Positions 15,224 through 22,550 of a DNA stretch of 48,998 bases are shown here, piece by piece. The notes below the pieces were generated by a model. That model ran no database searches. It was not told where the DNA came from and saw only the letters and a program-made list of their open reading frames with translations. Numbering within the stretch: the first letter of the stretch is position 1; every line of letters starts with the position of its first letter. Made by a program: the position numbers and the translations under genes. Source of the DNA: Pseudomonas sp. HR96. GTDB taxonomy: Bacteria > Pseudomonadota > Gammaproteobacteria > Pseudomonadales > Pseudomonadaceae. Location: contig NZ_CP139144.1 in NCBI RefSeq assembly GCF_034059295.1, positions 1 to 48,998 on the forward strand, written 5' to 3'.

Positions 15224-15651
15224 GCTTGACGCCGCCGCTTTCGGGTGCTGCTTGGAGTGCTAAGGCAGGTGTGGGAATAAACGCTTTTCAGCGTCGCCGC
15301 TTGCGGCGGCTTCTTCTTCCCTACGCCCTGGAGCGCGCTTGCCCTGGTGGGTCTGCTCGTCGGCGGCGGCTGGGCGTGGTAGAGCCAGGGAGACACGCGG
15401 GCAGGTTATCGAGCAAGGGGTCTTCTGAGCGCAGCGTCCCTTGCTCGATGTTCTGACCGGGTGTATCACGTCCGGCTCCCACGGCCAGTTGCTGACGATG
15501 AGCCCGCGCAAATGTCGCGGAATGGCGGCAAGCGGAGCGCGCAGGCCGCTTGCGGCCGGAGGCGTGAGGATGGAAGCCCGAAGGGCCAAGACCCGGCGCG
15601 CTCTTGGCCGGGGCTTGGTTCACGACAGCCGACCCCGAAGGGGCACGCCCT
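15224..15651. repeat. 428-bp repeat module R1
   Basis: Appears identical to 18170-18597, and its left three quarters recur at 24472-24793. It contains a 12-bp inverted repeat ATCGAGCAAGGG...CCCTTGCTCGAT (15408-15449), whose core CGAGCAA also occurs in the origin repeats. ORFs inside it lack ribosome binding sites and codon signal. No transposase or terminal inverted repeats are seen, so it is not an IS. Confidence 0.8.
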
Positions 15652-15678
15652 AGGGCTGAGGCCGCAGACAACAAAAAT

Positions 15679-15954
15679 TCACTTTCTGATAGGCAGGTTT
15701 TGAAAATTGGAGCGGCGCGCTCTATCCATTCGCGGCGAAACTATCCGCATAAAGTATTCAAGGCCGATAAAGCAGCTCCCAAGCAACGCGAAGAACGCGA
15801 ATGATGCCCAGTCGATAAATGTTGTTTCATCCAGCATGAAAGGCCGAGAAAGCTGCCGTGCCAGGATGACCAGCATCAGCACGCAAACGGCGGTTCTTGT
15901 CCAGGGCCAGCGCGCAGTTATGCGATCAATCCGCTCCATGAATTTGTTCAGCAT
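15679..15954 (-). CDS. Small two-helix membrane protein
   Basis: 91 aa. A basic N-terminus (MERIDRITARWPWTR) is followed by helices at about 21-36 and 48-68 and a basic C-terminus. It is last gene of the element D operon, followed by repeat R1. No family is recognised. Confidence 0.6.
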   Translation of the reverse strand: MLNKFMERIDRITARWPWTRTAVCVLMLVILARQLSRPFMLDETTFIDWASFAFFALLGSCFIGLEYFMRIVSPRMDRARRSNFQNLPIRK

Positions 15955-15981
15955 GTTCGCCTCGCTCAGTGATGAATAGAT

Positions 15982-16302
15982 CTACCGCGAAGATTTCGCG
16001 GAGTTGTAGCCTAGCGCAAGGTCGTACATTGAAACCGTGACGAATCGAAGCGCCTGATTCATTTCCCGGGCCAGCTCGTCAGCATCAGGACAATCCGCAT
16101 CCTTTGCAGCCAGGTGCAGGGCATGCGCTCGCGCAATGAGATACTGCACTTCACTGCTCAGGGCGATGATTTTACTCGGGTACAACTCTTTAACAGGTCC
16201 GGTGACAAATAGTGCCGGAAGCTGTTCGCTTTTCTGCTTGAGCCACTGGGTGAATACTTCGGACTGCGTTGCAACTGCTGAACCTCTGTCGGTGAAGGTC
16301 AT
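15982..16302 (-). CDS. Unknown helical protein translationally coupled to the KorA-like gene
   Basis: 106 aa, start ATG at 16302 overlapping the upstream TrfB-like gene stop by ATGA. It is soluble and mostly helical (IIALSSEVQYLIARAHALHLAAKDADCPDADELAREMNQA in outline). No domain is recognised. The tight coupling suggests it works with, or is dosed with, the regulator at 16299-16619. Confidence 0.65.
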   Translation of the reverse strand: MTFTDRGSAVATQSEVFTQWLKQKSEQLPALFVTGPVKELYPSKIIALSSEVQYLIARAHALHLAAKDADCPDADELAREMNQALRFVTVSMYDLALGYNSAKSSR

Positions 16303-16619
16303 GTTTTCTTGCTCGGCTTACTCGGCGGTTTGTTGTACGGCGCGGCCATTTCTTCAACCTGTGCGGCAAGCTCTGGCGGTAGCCAGACCATCACCGGCAC
16401 CAGTTCCTGGGCGCCCTGGTCATTTAGAATTTTGGTTACACGCTTCACGGCGGCGTAAACAAGCTGCCGTGACTCGCCCTGCTCTTTCGCAACATCAGAC
16501 GGGCGAAGCCCATCGACCAGAACAGAACGAGCCATTGAAACGGTTCCCATAGACAAATCCCGAAAAGCGCCGCTGAATTTGTCCCATTGTTCCGCTGTGT
16601 ATTTGCTCGATCTCGACAT
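16299..16619 (-). CDS. TrfB/KorA-like transcriptional repressor (second paralogue)
   Basis: 106 aa. The core SMARSVLVDGLRPSDVAKEQGESRQLVYAAVKRV (residues about 29-61, given in outline) matches the TrfB helix-turn-helix of IncP KorA (pattern: VLVDG...VA...G...V..AV.RV). The C-terminus is Pro/Lys-rich. The start overlaps the preceding stop. A different TrfB-like protein is at 30773-31126, so the plasmid has two. By location this one is a good candidate to bind GTAAAATNNNATTTTAC in elements A-E, but that is inference. Confidence 0.7.
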   Translation of the reverse strand: MSRSSKYTAEQWDKFSGAFRDLSMGTVSMARSVLVDGLRPSDVAKEQGESRQLVYAAVKRVTKILNDQGAQELVPVMVWLPPELAAQVEEMAAPYNKPPSKPSKKT

Positions 16620-17084
16620 CTAATTTCTCCGGCTATCAGGTAGCGGACACGGCCAGCCGTGGCGGTGTGCCGCTGGGGATTGTGAAAGCCGACTAACGAT
16701 GACCTGGTGGGGTACGTTGGCCAGCCCGAGGAACGTCCAATAACGCCCGTTCCAGTGCGCGTAAATTCGGGTCACATTGCCGACTTCGCATTGCTCGATC
16801 TTGAATGTCTCGGCATGGGCGTCGGCGGCGAAGTCGGCCACCGGCAGGTGGCTAATGGCGTAATCATATCGCGCCGCGCTTATCTCGGCGGGGGCCGTGC
16901 CGTGTGCGGCCTCCTGGGCGATGAGAAAACTTTCCTCATCGCCCAGCACCGCGCCGGGGTGTCGGATCTGCATTTCTGGCAGCATCAGCCAGCGGCACCG
17001 GCTTACCCATACATTCGGGCCTATCTCTTGTGCATAGTCGATGATCGAGGTGTCACCGGGTACATAGAAAACTTTTGCGGTCAT
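16620..17084 (-). CDS. Unknown protein, paralogue of the 12789-13235 product
   Basis: 154 aa from MTAKVFYVPGD at 17084 (preceded by GGGAGA); the longer ORF start at 17108 lies in the intergenic hairpin. It shares VFYxPG, a central Y/F-rich segment and VTRIYxHWNGRYWTFLG with its paralogue 3.5 kb away. It is second in the element D operon after the DUF932 gene. The function is unknown. Confidence 0.65.
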   Translation of the reverse strand: MTAKVFYVPGDTSIIDYAQEIGPNVWVSRCRWLMLPEMQIRHPGAVLGDEESFLIAQEAAHGTAPAEISAARYDYAISHLPVADFAADAHAETFKIEQCEVGNVTRIYAHWNGRYWTFLGLANVPHQVIVSRLSQSPAAHRHGWPCPLPDSRRN

Positions 17085-17108
17085 GACGGCTATCTCCCAA
17101 GACGACAA

Positions 17109-17131
17109 GAGCCGGGCGCGTTAGCGCCCGG
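17109..17131. terminator. Intercistronic GC-rich hairpin
   Basis: GCCGGGCG pairs with CGCCCGGC across a 6-nt loop between two co-directional genes. There is no U-tract, so it is more likely an RNA stabiliser or attenuator than a full terminator. It occupies the position where other junctions carry the leader hairpin. Confidence 0.5.
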
Positions 17132-17139
17132 CCTGGTGA

Positions 17140-17985
17140 TTACGCGGCGTTGAGGTTGCCGGTGCGAAGCATCTCGGCCATTGCCCACATTGCGCGGTTG
17201 AGTTTCACGTCTTGGTCAATGCCATTGACCTGCCGGGTGGTGGTGCGGCGTCCCTGCTTGTTGCGACCGCGCAGACCGCCCTGAATGGTGTTTTCCTGTA
17301 CGCGGTTGAAGGTTGTCCAAAGGTCATCGCTGCGGTCTTCGATGCGGCGCGGCATCAGCAACTGTTCAGCAGTGACAGGGGCCGGGCCGTCTTTCTCGTC
17401 GTAGCGGTAAGCCAGGGTTCCAGCAGCAAGGGCAAGCTGTTCATGACGCCCGAGGTGCATTTGCTTCATCACGTCGCGCTTTTCGTCGATGGCCTCGAAC
17501 TGGCTCAGAACCTCATAGGCACCTTCGATCACTTCGCCTACAAGGTCAGCGCGGCCACTGTGGCGCACTTTCTGATCCATCATTTTGTCGCCCAGCACCA
17601 GACCGTTAGCGCAGACGAAACGGAAGCATCCAGCCATCATCTGGTACGAACTGGTGCCGTCGTGGCTGTTCAGCAGAATGATTTCATTCGCCTCTTTGCT
17701 CATGATCTGGTCAGCGTGGCGCAGGCGAATCATGTGCTTGGTGTGTTCGCGCTTGTCAGCGTTGCGAACGCGGGTCTGGCAAGCCATGAAAGGCAGGAAG
17801 CCTTCACCGCGCAGGCTTTCCAGCACTTCGCTGGTTGGGATGTAGAGATAACGATCGGATCGGCTATCGTGTGCCTCGGTCGCAAAGATCGACGGGGCCA
17901 CCTTGAAAATTTGCTCATTGGTCAGCGGCTCATGGCTGCGGATCATTTGAGGATTGCCGAAACGGCTAGCAAGACGGTAAGACAT
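17140..17985 (-). CDS. DUF932 (YfjQ-like) protein
   Basis: 281 aa, start MSYRLASRFGNPQMIRSHEPLTN at 17985 behind AAGGAGTT of element D. The layout is that of DUF932: ...RYLYIPTSEVLESLRGEGF..., a central LLNSHDGTSSYQMMAGCFRFVCANGLV segment and a helical C-terminus. DUF932 proteins are frequent in leading regions and near antirestriction genes; the biochemical function is unknown. First gene of a six-gene block (DUF932, paralogue, TrfB-like, 15982, 15679). Confidence 0.85.
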   Translation of the reverse strand: MSYRLASRFGNPQMIRSHEPLTNEQIFKVAPSIFATEAHDSRSDRYLYIPTSEVLESLRGEGFLPFMACQTRVRNADKREHTKHMIRLRHADQIMSKEANEIILLNSHDGTSSYQMMAGCFRFVCANGLVLGDKMMDQKVRHSGRADLVGEVIEGAYEVLSQFEAIDEKRDVMKQMHLGRHEQLALAAGTLAYRYDEKDGPAPVTAEQLLMPRRIEDRSDDLWTTFNRVQENTIQGGLRGRNKQGRRTTTRQVNGIDQDVKLNRAMWAMAEMLRTGNLNAA

Positions 17986-17990
17986 AAAAG

Positions 17991-18119
17991 TAACTCCTTC
18001 GCAGATAGCCCGGAGCGGTTGCCGCCGCTTGATCCGGGTGCCGAGGCGTTATTGCTTCGACGTGGTTAGTATCTCAAAATTGCCCCCATACGTCAACCTT
18101 TTGTAAAATCTGATTTTAC
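17991..18119 (-). promoter_or_regulatory. Element D: operator, promoter and leader hairpin
   Basis: Operator GTAAAATCAGATTTTAC (18119-18103), -35 TTGACG (18096-18091), 17-bp spacer, -10 GATACT (18073-18068), hairpin 18038-18009, then GAAGGAGTT. Plus-strand GACGT (18059-18063) pairs perfectly with ACGTC (18090-18094) over the -35; the last pair is T-A where B has G-C and E has A-T. Confidence 0.8.
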
Positions 18120-18140
18120 TATATGCTACTTATTTTCCTG

Positions 18141-18156
18141 TTCTCGCACGCGAGAA
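18141..18156. promoter_or_regulatory. Plasmid-wide palindrome TTCTCGCACGCGAGAA, copy 3
   Basis: It lies 21 bp upstream of the element D operator, the same relation as copies 2 and 4 to elements C and E. Confidence 0.75.
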
Positions 18157-18169
18157 AATGCCCCGGATC

Positions 18170-18597
18170 GCTTGACGCCGCCGCTTTCGGGTGCTGCTTG
18201 GAGTGCTAAGGCAGGTGTGGGAATAAACGCTTTTCAGCGTCGCCGCTTGCGGCGGCTTCTTCTTCCCTACGCCCTGGAGCGCGCTTGCCCTGGTGGGTCT
18301 GCTCGTCGGCGGCGGCTGGGCGTGGTAGAGCCAGGGAGACACGCGGGCAGGTTATCGAGCAAGGGGTCTTCTGAGCGCAGCGTCCCTTGCTCGATGTTCT
18401 GACCGGGTGTATCACGTCCGGCTCCCACGGCCAGTTGCTGACGATGAGCCCGCGCAAATGTCGCGGAATGGCGGCAAGCGGAGCGCGCAGGCCGCTTGCG
18501 GCCGGAGGCGTGAGGATGGAAGCCCGAAGGGCCAAGACCCGGCGCGCTCTTGGCCGGGGCTTGGTTCACGACAGCCGACCCCGAAGGGGCACGCCCT
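18170..18597. repeat. 428-bp repeat module R2
   Basis: Matches R1 (15224-15651) base for base as far as checked, offset 2,946 bp. It includes the ATCGAGCAAGGG inverted repeat at 18354-18395. Direct repeats of this size can recombine and delete the DUF932/TrfB block between them. Confidence 0.85.
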
Positions 18598-18603
18598 GGG
18601 CAA

Positions 18604-18957
18604 TCACCCCTCTCGACCCGATACAGCGGAGGTGTAGCCGGTCGAGATTTCGCGCTTACCGTCTCGATCTATGTCGAACTGGGCAGAACAGACGATCCCG
18701 TCGTTCGCTTCACTGACGTAAATCACCTGGTGAAGCTTCATAACATGGCCACCTTGGCTATTCGCGTTTCTCTCGGCCATTGCGGTGATCGATGCGAGAC
18801 AAGAATCCCTGTTAGCAAGCGCTTGTGCAGATATCGGCTTTTCCGATTTGTAGTTCTGCAGGGCAACCCCGCACACAACCCCAATAGCTAAAGTGACAGC
18901 TACGCCGATGACTCCAAGCGTCATGCCTACATGTCGTTCCATTTTTTCATTCAGCAT
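18604..18957 (-). CDS. Membrane-anchored unknown protein
   Basis: 117 aa from ATG 18957, which has GAAGG 8 nt upstream; a GTG start at 18966 is the alternative. One N-terminal helix (about residues 10-33, MTLGVIGVAVTLAIGVVCGVA) and a periplasmic domain with two cysteines. It overlaps the previous gene, the last of the element E operon. No family is recognised. Confidence 0.6.
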   Translation of the reverse strand: MLNEKMERHVGMTLGVIGVAVTLAIGVVCGVALQNYKSEKPISAQALANRDSCLASITAMAERNANSQGGHVMKLHQVIYVSEANDGIVCSAQFDIDRDGKREISTGYTSAVSGREG

Positions 18958-19189
18958 GAGTTGCACCTTCTACTGATTTACGGATTTTCTGCTCCGTTAC
19001 TACCGATGTGCCCGGCGGAAAATCAACATCGATCCCGGTTTTTTGGTCGTTGCTGCGCGGTTGCTGGCTTTCCTGGTGAATCTTGTTTTCGCGTACGCGA
19101 GTTTGAATGCGGGCTTTTGAGAAATGCCACTCGGCCACCAACAAAGCAACGAACGAAACTGCAAGTATGACTTTCGTTAGGAAGCCCAC
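18947..19189 (-). CDS. Small single-pass membrane protein
   Basis: 80 aa with GTG start at 19189, chosen because AAAGGAGG lies 7 nt upstream. One N-terminal helix (about 4-20) precedes a basic, then polar domain. It overlaps both neighbours, as in a tightly packed operon. The function is unknown. Confidence 0.6.
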   Translation of the reverse strand: MGFLTKVILAVSFVALLVAEWHFSKARIQTRVRENKIHQESQQPRSNDQKTGIDVDFPPGTSVVTEQKIRKSVEGATHAE

Positions 19190-19620
19190 AATGCAACCTC
19201 CTTTGTCACGTTGACGCGCGTGTGCAGCTCGTCGGTCAAAAGTTGGTATTGCGGCGGTGTTACCTGCCCGGTTTCGTAGAGCTTGCGCAGCTCACGAACG
19301 GCACGCCAATACCCTACGGGAGTCCCCTGCTGGTCTACATTGCTGGCCAGCGTGTTATGGGCGACCTCACGCAATGCACAACGTAATCCATGATGACTTT
19401 CACCAATTTGTTCCAAGCTGACCGCATGCGGAACTAAGTCAGTGAAGATTCTTGCCAGAACGGGGCGGTCAGCCGCCATCAAAGCTTTTATACCGTTTTC
19501 GATATCCGTTCGTACCTGTCCGGTTGCTAGATGCAGCGCGCCCTGAATCTGCTCCTCAGAGGCGGTTTCGAGCCAGATCAGCACGTTTAAAAAGTCGGAT
19601 TGCTGCTCTCGATCAGACAT
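19177..19620 (-). CDS. Unknown helical cytoplasmic protein
   Basis: 147 aa (MSDREQQSDFLNVLIWLET...), start preceded by GGAG. It is soluble, rich in helices, and its C-terminal third has an HTH-like stretch (VRELRKLYETGQVTPPQYQLL). The family is not recognised. It lies 3 bp after the 19624 gene in the element E operon. Confidence 0.6.
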   Translation of the reverse strand: MSDREQQSDFLNVLIWLETASEEQIQGALHLATGQVRTDIENGIKALMAADRPVLARIFTDLVPHAVSLEQIGESHHGLRCALREVAHNTLASNVDQQGTPVGYWRAVRELRKLYETGQVTPPQYQLLTDELHTRVNVTKEVALWAS

Positions 19621-19623
19621 TGC

Positions 19624-19872
19624 CTAAAACTCCATTTCATCAGGCGAGGTGGTCACTTCTGCCAACGACCGGCAGCGTTCGGCTTTGCGCAACAGCTTTG
19701 CCACGTCACCGGAGCGGAACCGACCGGTGCCCGTAGGCCATAGCTCAGCGGCGGCCTCATAAAATTCGGCGGCAGTGTTCCATGTTTGTGATTGCTCGGC
19801 CAGCCGTGCGGCGGTGGACAGTGCAAGGCTTGAACGCTCTGCTTTGCTAGGTGTGAGGTCACGGAAGTGCAT
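19624..19872 (-). CDS. Small unknown protein
   Basis: 82 aa (MHFRDLTPSKAERSSLALSTAARLAEQ...), helical, TPR-like spacing of small residues (AAEFYEAAAELWPTG). The start follows a promoterless leader hairpin and CGAAGGAG. First gene after the methyltransferase. Confidence 0.6.
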   Translation of the reverse strand: MHFRDLTPSKAERSSLALSTAARLAEQSQTWNTAAEFYEAAAELWPTGTGRFRSGDVAKLLRKAERCRSLAEVTTSPDEMEF

Positions 19873-19877
19873 GATGT

Positions 19878-19923
19878 ATCTCCTTCGCAGATGCCCGGCA
19901 CGGTTGCCGCCGCTCTTTCCGGG
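19878..19923 (-). ncRNA. Leader hairpin without promoter
   Basis: Same hairpin-plus-GCGAAGGAG motif between the methyltransferase and 19872 gene. The inner stem has a mismatch (CACGG opposite CCGCT), so this copy is slightly degraded. Confidence 0.5.
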
Positions 19924-19959
19924 CTGAGTAACGGCGCACGACTGTGCGCCGGGTTTGAT

Positions 19960-21630
19960 TCAGATTTGCCGCGTAGCTGTGGCCAGGCCAACAGCGATTG
20001 GTCGAACCCATACCGGCGTGTGACTGAGCAAGAAGGTTTCGCCCTGCTTGGCCATCAACAAGGTGCGGGCCATAACACCGGCGATGGCCTCGGCTGCATC
20101 AGGGGGAACGGCGTTACCGATACGCTCGCGCCATGCCTGATCGCTCAAGCCATCAAGTTCAAGCTGCTCTTCTGGATCGACCAGACTTTGCAGCGCGGCC
20201 ATTTCGAATGTCGTGAATGGACGGTGCCATGTGCCGTCGAGGCTTTCGATCACGCACGTCAGCCGATCATTGGGCGCAGGCATGCGCGGATCTGCGACAG
20301 ACCATCGCCCATTGTCTTGTCGTGCGCTTGCCGAAACGGCCCCGGCCTGCCCTGCCCAGTCAACAACCCCATAGTGCCCCCCAGTCAGGTAGGCATCGCC
20401 TTTGACCCGGCGCATGCCTGGGCGCGGATCTTGTAGCGCGAACGCGCCTTGTCCGGTTGTACTACCGGCGATCACCGTCCCGGCTGAGTTGTTCCAGGGC
20501 GTGACCTGGTACTTGCCGAACCCCTTACCGGCCCGGCGCGGATCAGCAACAGAGAAAGTGCCCTGCCCCGGCGACTTCACACCGATAATGGCACCACTGG
20601 ATGATCCCCATTGGCGAACCCCGTACTGGTGGTATTGCGCCGCGCCTGCCGGTGCCCGTGGGTCAGCCACGGAAAACGCGCCATTGGTTGGGCCTGACTG
20701 CCCTGCAACGGTGCCCATCGAATCTGTCCAGTCATTCACGCCGAGATAGCCGGAATACGCCTCTGGCACGATTACGAAGTCTTTGAGGTAGCCATCTTCG
20801 ACAGCCAGCCGCTCAAGGCTGCGCCAGTCTTTCCCGGCCTCGACAAGTGCGAGGCGAACCCATGTTTTCCATTGCAGCGACGGAACACGGTGCATTGGGC
20901 CAGCGCGCTCGATGTCGCCGGGGGTCGGCATGCGGCCCAGCAGCGAGCCGACTGATTGCAGAGTGCGTTTTTCTGGTTCGTACAGGAACGGCGGCACTTT
21001 TTCTTCGTGCCGGGCTACTAGCAAGAACCGCTTGCGACTCTGAGCCAATCCGCCTATCTCGCCGCAGTCGTGTGTCGTTTCGGCCACTGCATACCCGTAG
21101 AAACTCAGGATCTGATTGATCTGGTCGAGCAGGTGACGGCCACGGGTAGCCAATCGCGGAACATTCTCGAACACGATCAAGGGAACTGGGGAATGCTGCC
21201 AGGCTTCGCACATGAGCCAGACGCACCGCAGGGTCAGCTCATTGAGCGCTTGATACTTCGGGGTCAGGCTCATAGCTTCCGAGAGCAGGCCGCTCGCGCC
21301 TTTGCAGGGGCTGCTGATGAACACACAATCGGGATCTTGGTTGCCCGCGGCGCGGCGAATCTCTTCGGGGGTGGCTTCCCTCCAGCCTGCCGGTGGCTCA
21401 ACGCCGTGAAAGCGCGTGTATTGGTCGCGGGTGAACAGGTCTATCTGTGTGCCTGGCACACCGGCCAGCTTTTGAAAATCACGCAGCCCTGCCCCGTCTA
21501 CGTCGATCCCGCCGATGCACTGCCAATCCGCCTGCATGTGGCCAACAATCTCGCGGTTCTGGTTGAATCCCTTAGCGCCGCCGCCCAGGCCGCAGCAGAA
21601 ATGAAAGTGTTTCAGCCGGTATTTGATCAC
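19960..21630 (-). CDS. C5-cytosine DNA methyltransferase with repeat-rich target domain
   Basis: 556 aa, GTG start at 21630 with GAAGGAAC upstream. Motif I (FCCGLGGG, residues 11-18), catalytic motif IV (SSPCKG, Cys109), motif VI (FENVPRL, ENV at 155-157), motif VIII (SRKRFLLVAR) and motif X (LDGLSDQAWRERIGNAVPP) are all present, so it should be active. Between motif VIII and the C-terminus are four tandem units of about 40-45 aa, each ending (S/A)FSVADPR or close. A solitary methyltransferase in an early region could protect the plasmid from restriction. No cognate endonuclease is seen nearby. Confidence 0.88.
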   Translation of the reverse strand: MIKYRLKHFHFCCGLGGGAKGFNQNREIVGHMQADWQCIGGIDVDGAGLRDFQKLAGVPGTQIDLFTRDQYTRFHGVEPPAGWREATPEEIRRAAGNQDPDCVFISSPCKGASGLLSEAMSLTPKYQALNELTLRCVWLMCEAWQHSPVPLIVFENVPRLATRGRHLLDQINQILSFYGYAVAETTHDCGEIGGLAQSRKRFLLVARHEEKVPPFLYEPEKRTLQSVGSLLGRMPTPGDIERAGPMHRVPSLQWKTWVRLALVEAGKDWRSLERLAVEDGYLKDFVIVPEAYSGYLGVNDWTDSMGTVAGQSGPTNGAFSVADPRAPAGAAQYHQYGVRQWGSSSGAIIGVKSPGQGTFSVADPRRAGKGFGKYQVTPWNNSAGTVIAGSTTGQGAFALQDPRPGMRRVKGDAYLTGGHYGVVDWAGQAGAVSASARQDNGRWSVADPRMPAPNDRLTCVIESLDGTWHRPFTTFEMAALQSLVDPEEQLELDGLSDQAWRERIGNAVPPDAAEAIAGVMARTLLMAKQGETFLLSHTPVWVRPIAVGLATATRQI

Positions 21631-21636
21631 GTCGTT

Positions 21637-21682
21637 GTTCCTTCGCAGAAGGCCCGGTGCGGTTGCCGCCGCAGTCTCCGGG
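21637..21682 (-). ncRNA. Leader hairpin without promoter
   Basis: Copy of the hairpin and GCGAAGGA motif before the methyltransferase GTG start. The variable pair is A-T in the reverse sense of elements A-E, a third compensated combination. Confidence 0.55.
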
Positions 21683-21702
21683 CAAGTTAGCCAGATAAGC
21701 CG

Positions 21703-22176
21703 TCAACCTTCGGAGGGGGTGCAGCCCAGCTCGCGTGGCCCGGCCAGCCGGGGGACGTAGTAAGGTTTTGGCTTGGTTGACCAATCATTGGCTTTCGCGC
21801 ATTCAGCCGCACCCTTTGCCGTCCGGGCGCGCACATACATCGTGCGAACCAGCTTCTGCTTTTTCCCGTTGCCGCGCACAAGGTCAACGGCGTAGGTCTT
21901 CCATTCTTTGTCTTTCCAAAAAGCGTGCGCGTCAGCTTCATCTCCGAACAACATGCGCGCTTGCTTCGGTGCTTGAGTCTTGGCCGGTTGCTCAGCTTTT
22001 TCCTAGGCGGCTTCAATGACCCTGGCTGCGGTCAGCTCCGCGTCCATGCCCTTGACCCAATATTGCTGCATGTAGAAAGGCTGCGCCTCGACCACGCCCG
22101 ACGCATCGGAGTGACTGATGGCCATAGCGTTGGCCACCGCTTCGACCACTGAGGATTCCCACTCAAAATACTTCAT
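21703..22176 (-). pseudogene. Unknown gene interrupted by an in-frame TAG
   Basis: From ATG 22176 (preceded by AAGGAGAAAAGGC) the frame reads 57 codons to VIEAA, then TAG at 22005-22003. It then continues in the same frame (EKAEQPAKTQAPKQARMLFGDEADAHAFW...) for 99 codons to TGA at 21703. The downstream part has its own ATG at 21954 and could be made as an 83-aa protein. The whole would be about 157 aa. Possible explanations are a recent nonsense mutation, amber readthrough or two separate genes. The family is unknown. Confidence 0.65.
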
Positions 22177-22221
22177 GCCTTTTCTCCTTGAGGCCCCCGG
22201 CGAACCGGGGGAAAGGGTGGG

Positions 22222-22545
22222 TTAGGCGACAGCGGCAAGCTCGTCGGCAAGGTTGGTGGCACCGTCGAGAAGCGATTGAAGCGCGGGAGAGCTATCGGCC
22301 ACGACTTCGGAACCGTCGCCGTTTCCATAGACCAGCTTGACCCAGCCATGAAAGCCGGTATGTGGATGTTTGAATGACAGTACGTCATGCCCGGAGGTGA
22401 ACATGACGCCAAGAATCTCGTCTTGGTCGGTTGATTCGCGCAGCACCCAGTCATGGCCATCTTTGACGCTAACGACGTAACCGGCAGCGAATGCGTCTGC
22501 CAGGATCAGGGTGATGATTTGCAGCTCGATGTCGCGGGTATCCAT
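22222..22545 (-). CDS. Unknown protein, first gene of element E operon
   Basis: 107 aa (MDTRDIELQIITLILADAFAAGYVVSV...), acidic, with a beta-rich middle (SVKDGHDWVLRES...FHGWVKLVYGNGDGSEVV) and helical C-terminus. It starts just after the element E leader and an AAGGAGTTT. The product pattern recalls small plasmid proteins of unknown function. Confidence that it is expressed is good from context. Confidence 0.65.
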   Translation of the reverse strand: MDTRDIELQIITLILADAFAAGYVVSVKDGHDWVLRESTDQDEILGVMFTSGHDVLSFKHPHTGFHGWVKLVYGNGDGSEVVADSSPALQSLLDGATNLADELAAVA

Positions 22546-22550
22546 TTCAA

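Noticed and set aside
15260..15589. 109-aa minus ORF repeated identically at 18206-18535
   Set aside because: Lies wholly in the R modules, has no ribosome binding site, overlaps equally long ORFs in other frames and changes frame-neutrally in R3. It is repeat DNA, not a gene.
15224..15651. R1/R2 as insertion sequences
   Set aside because: No transposase, no terminal inverted repeats and no visible target duplication at either copy.
17212..18069. 285-aa plus ORF opposite the DUF932 gene
   Set aside because: Runs through element D and mirrors DUF932 codons; a shadow.
19086..19101. TTTTCGCGTACGCGAG as an eleventh TTCTCGC palindrome
   Set aside because: The half-site spacing differs by two bases and it lies in a coding sequence; coincidence is likelier.
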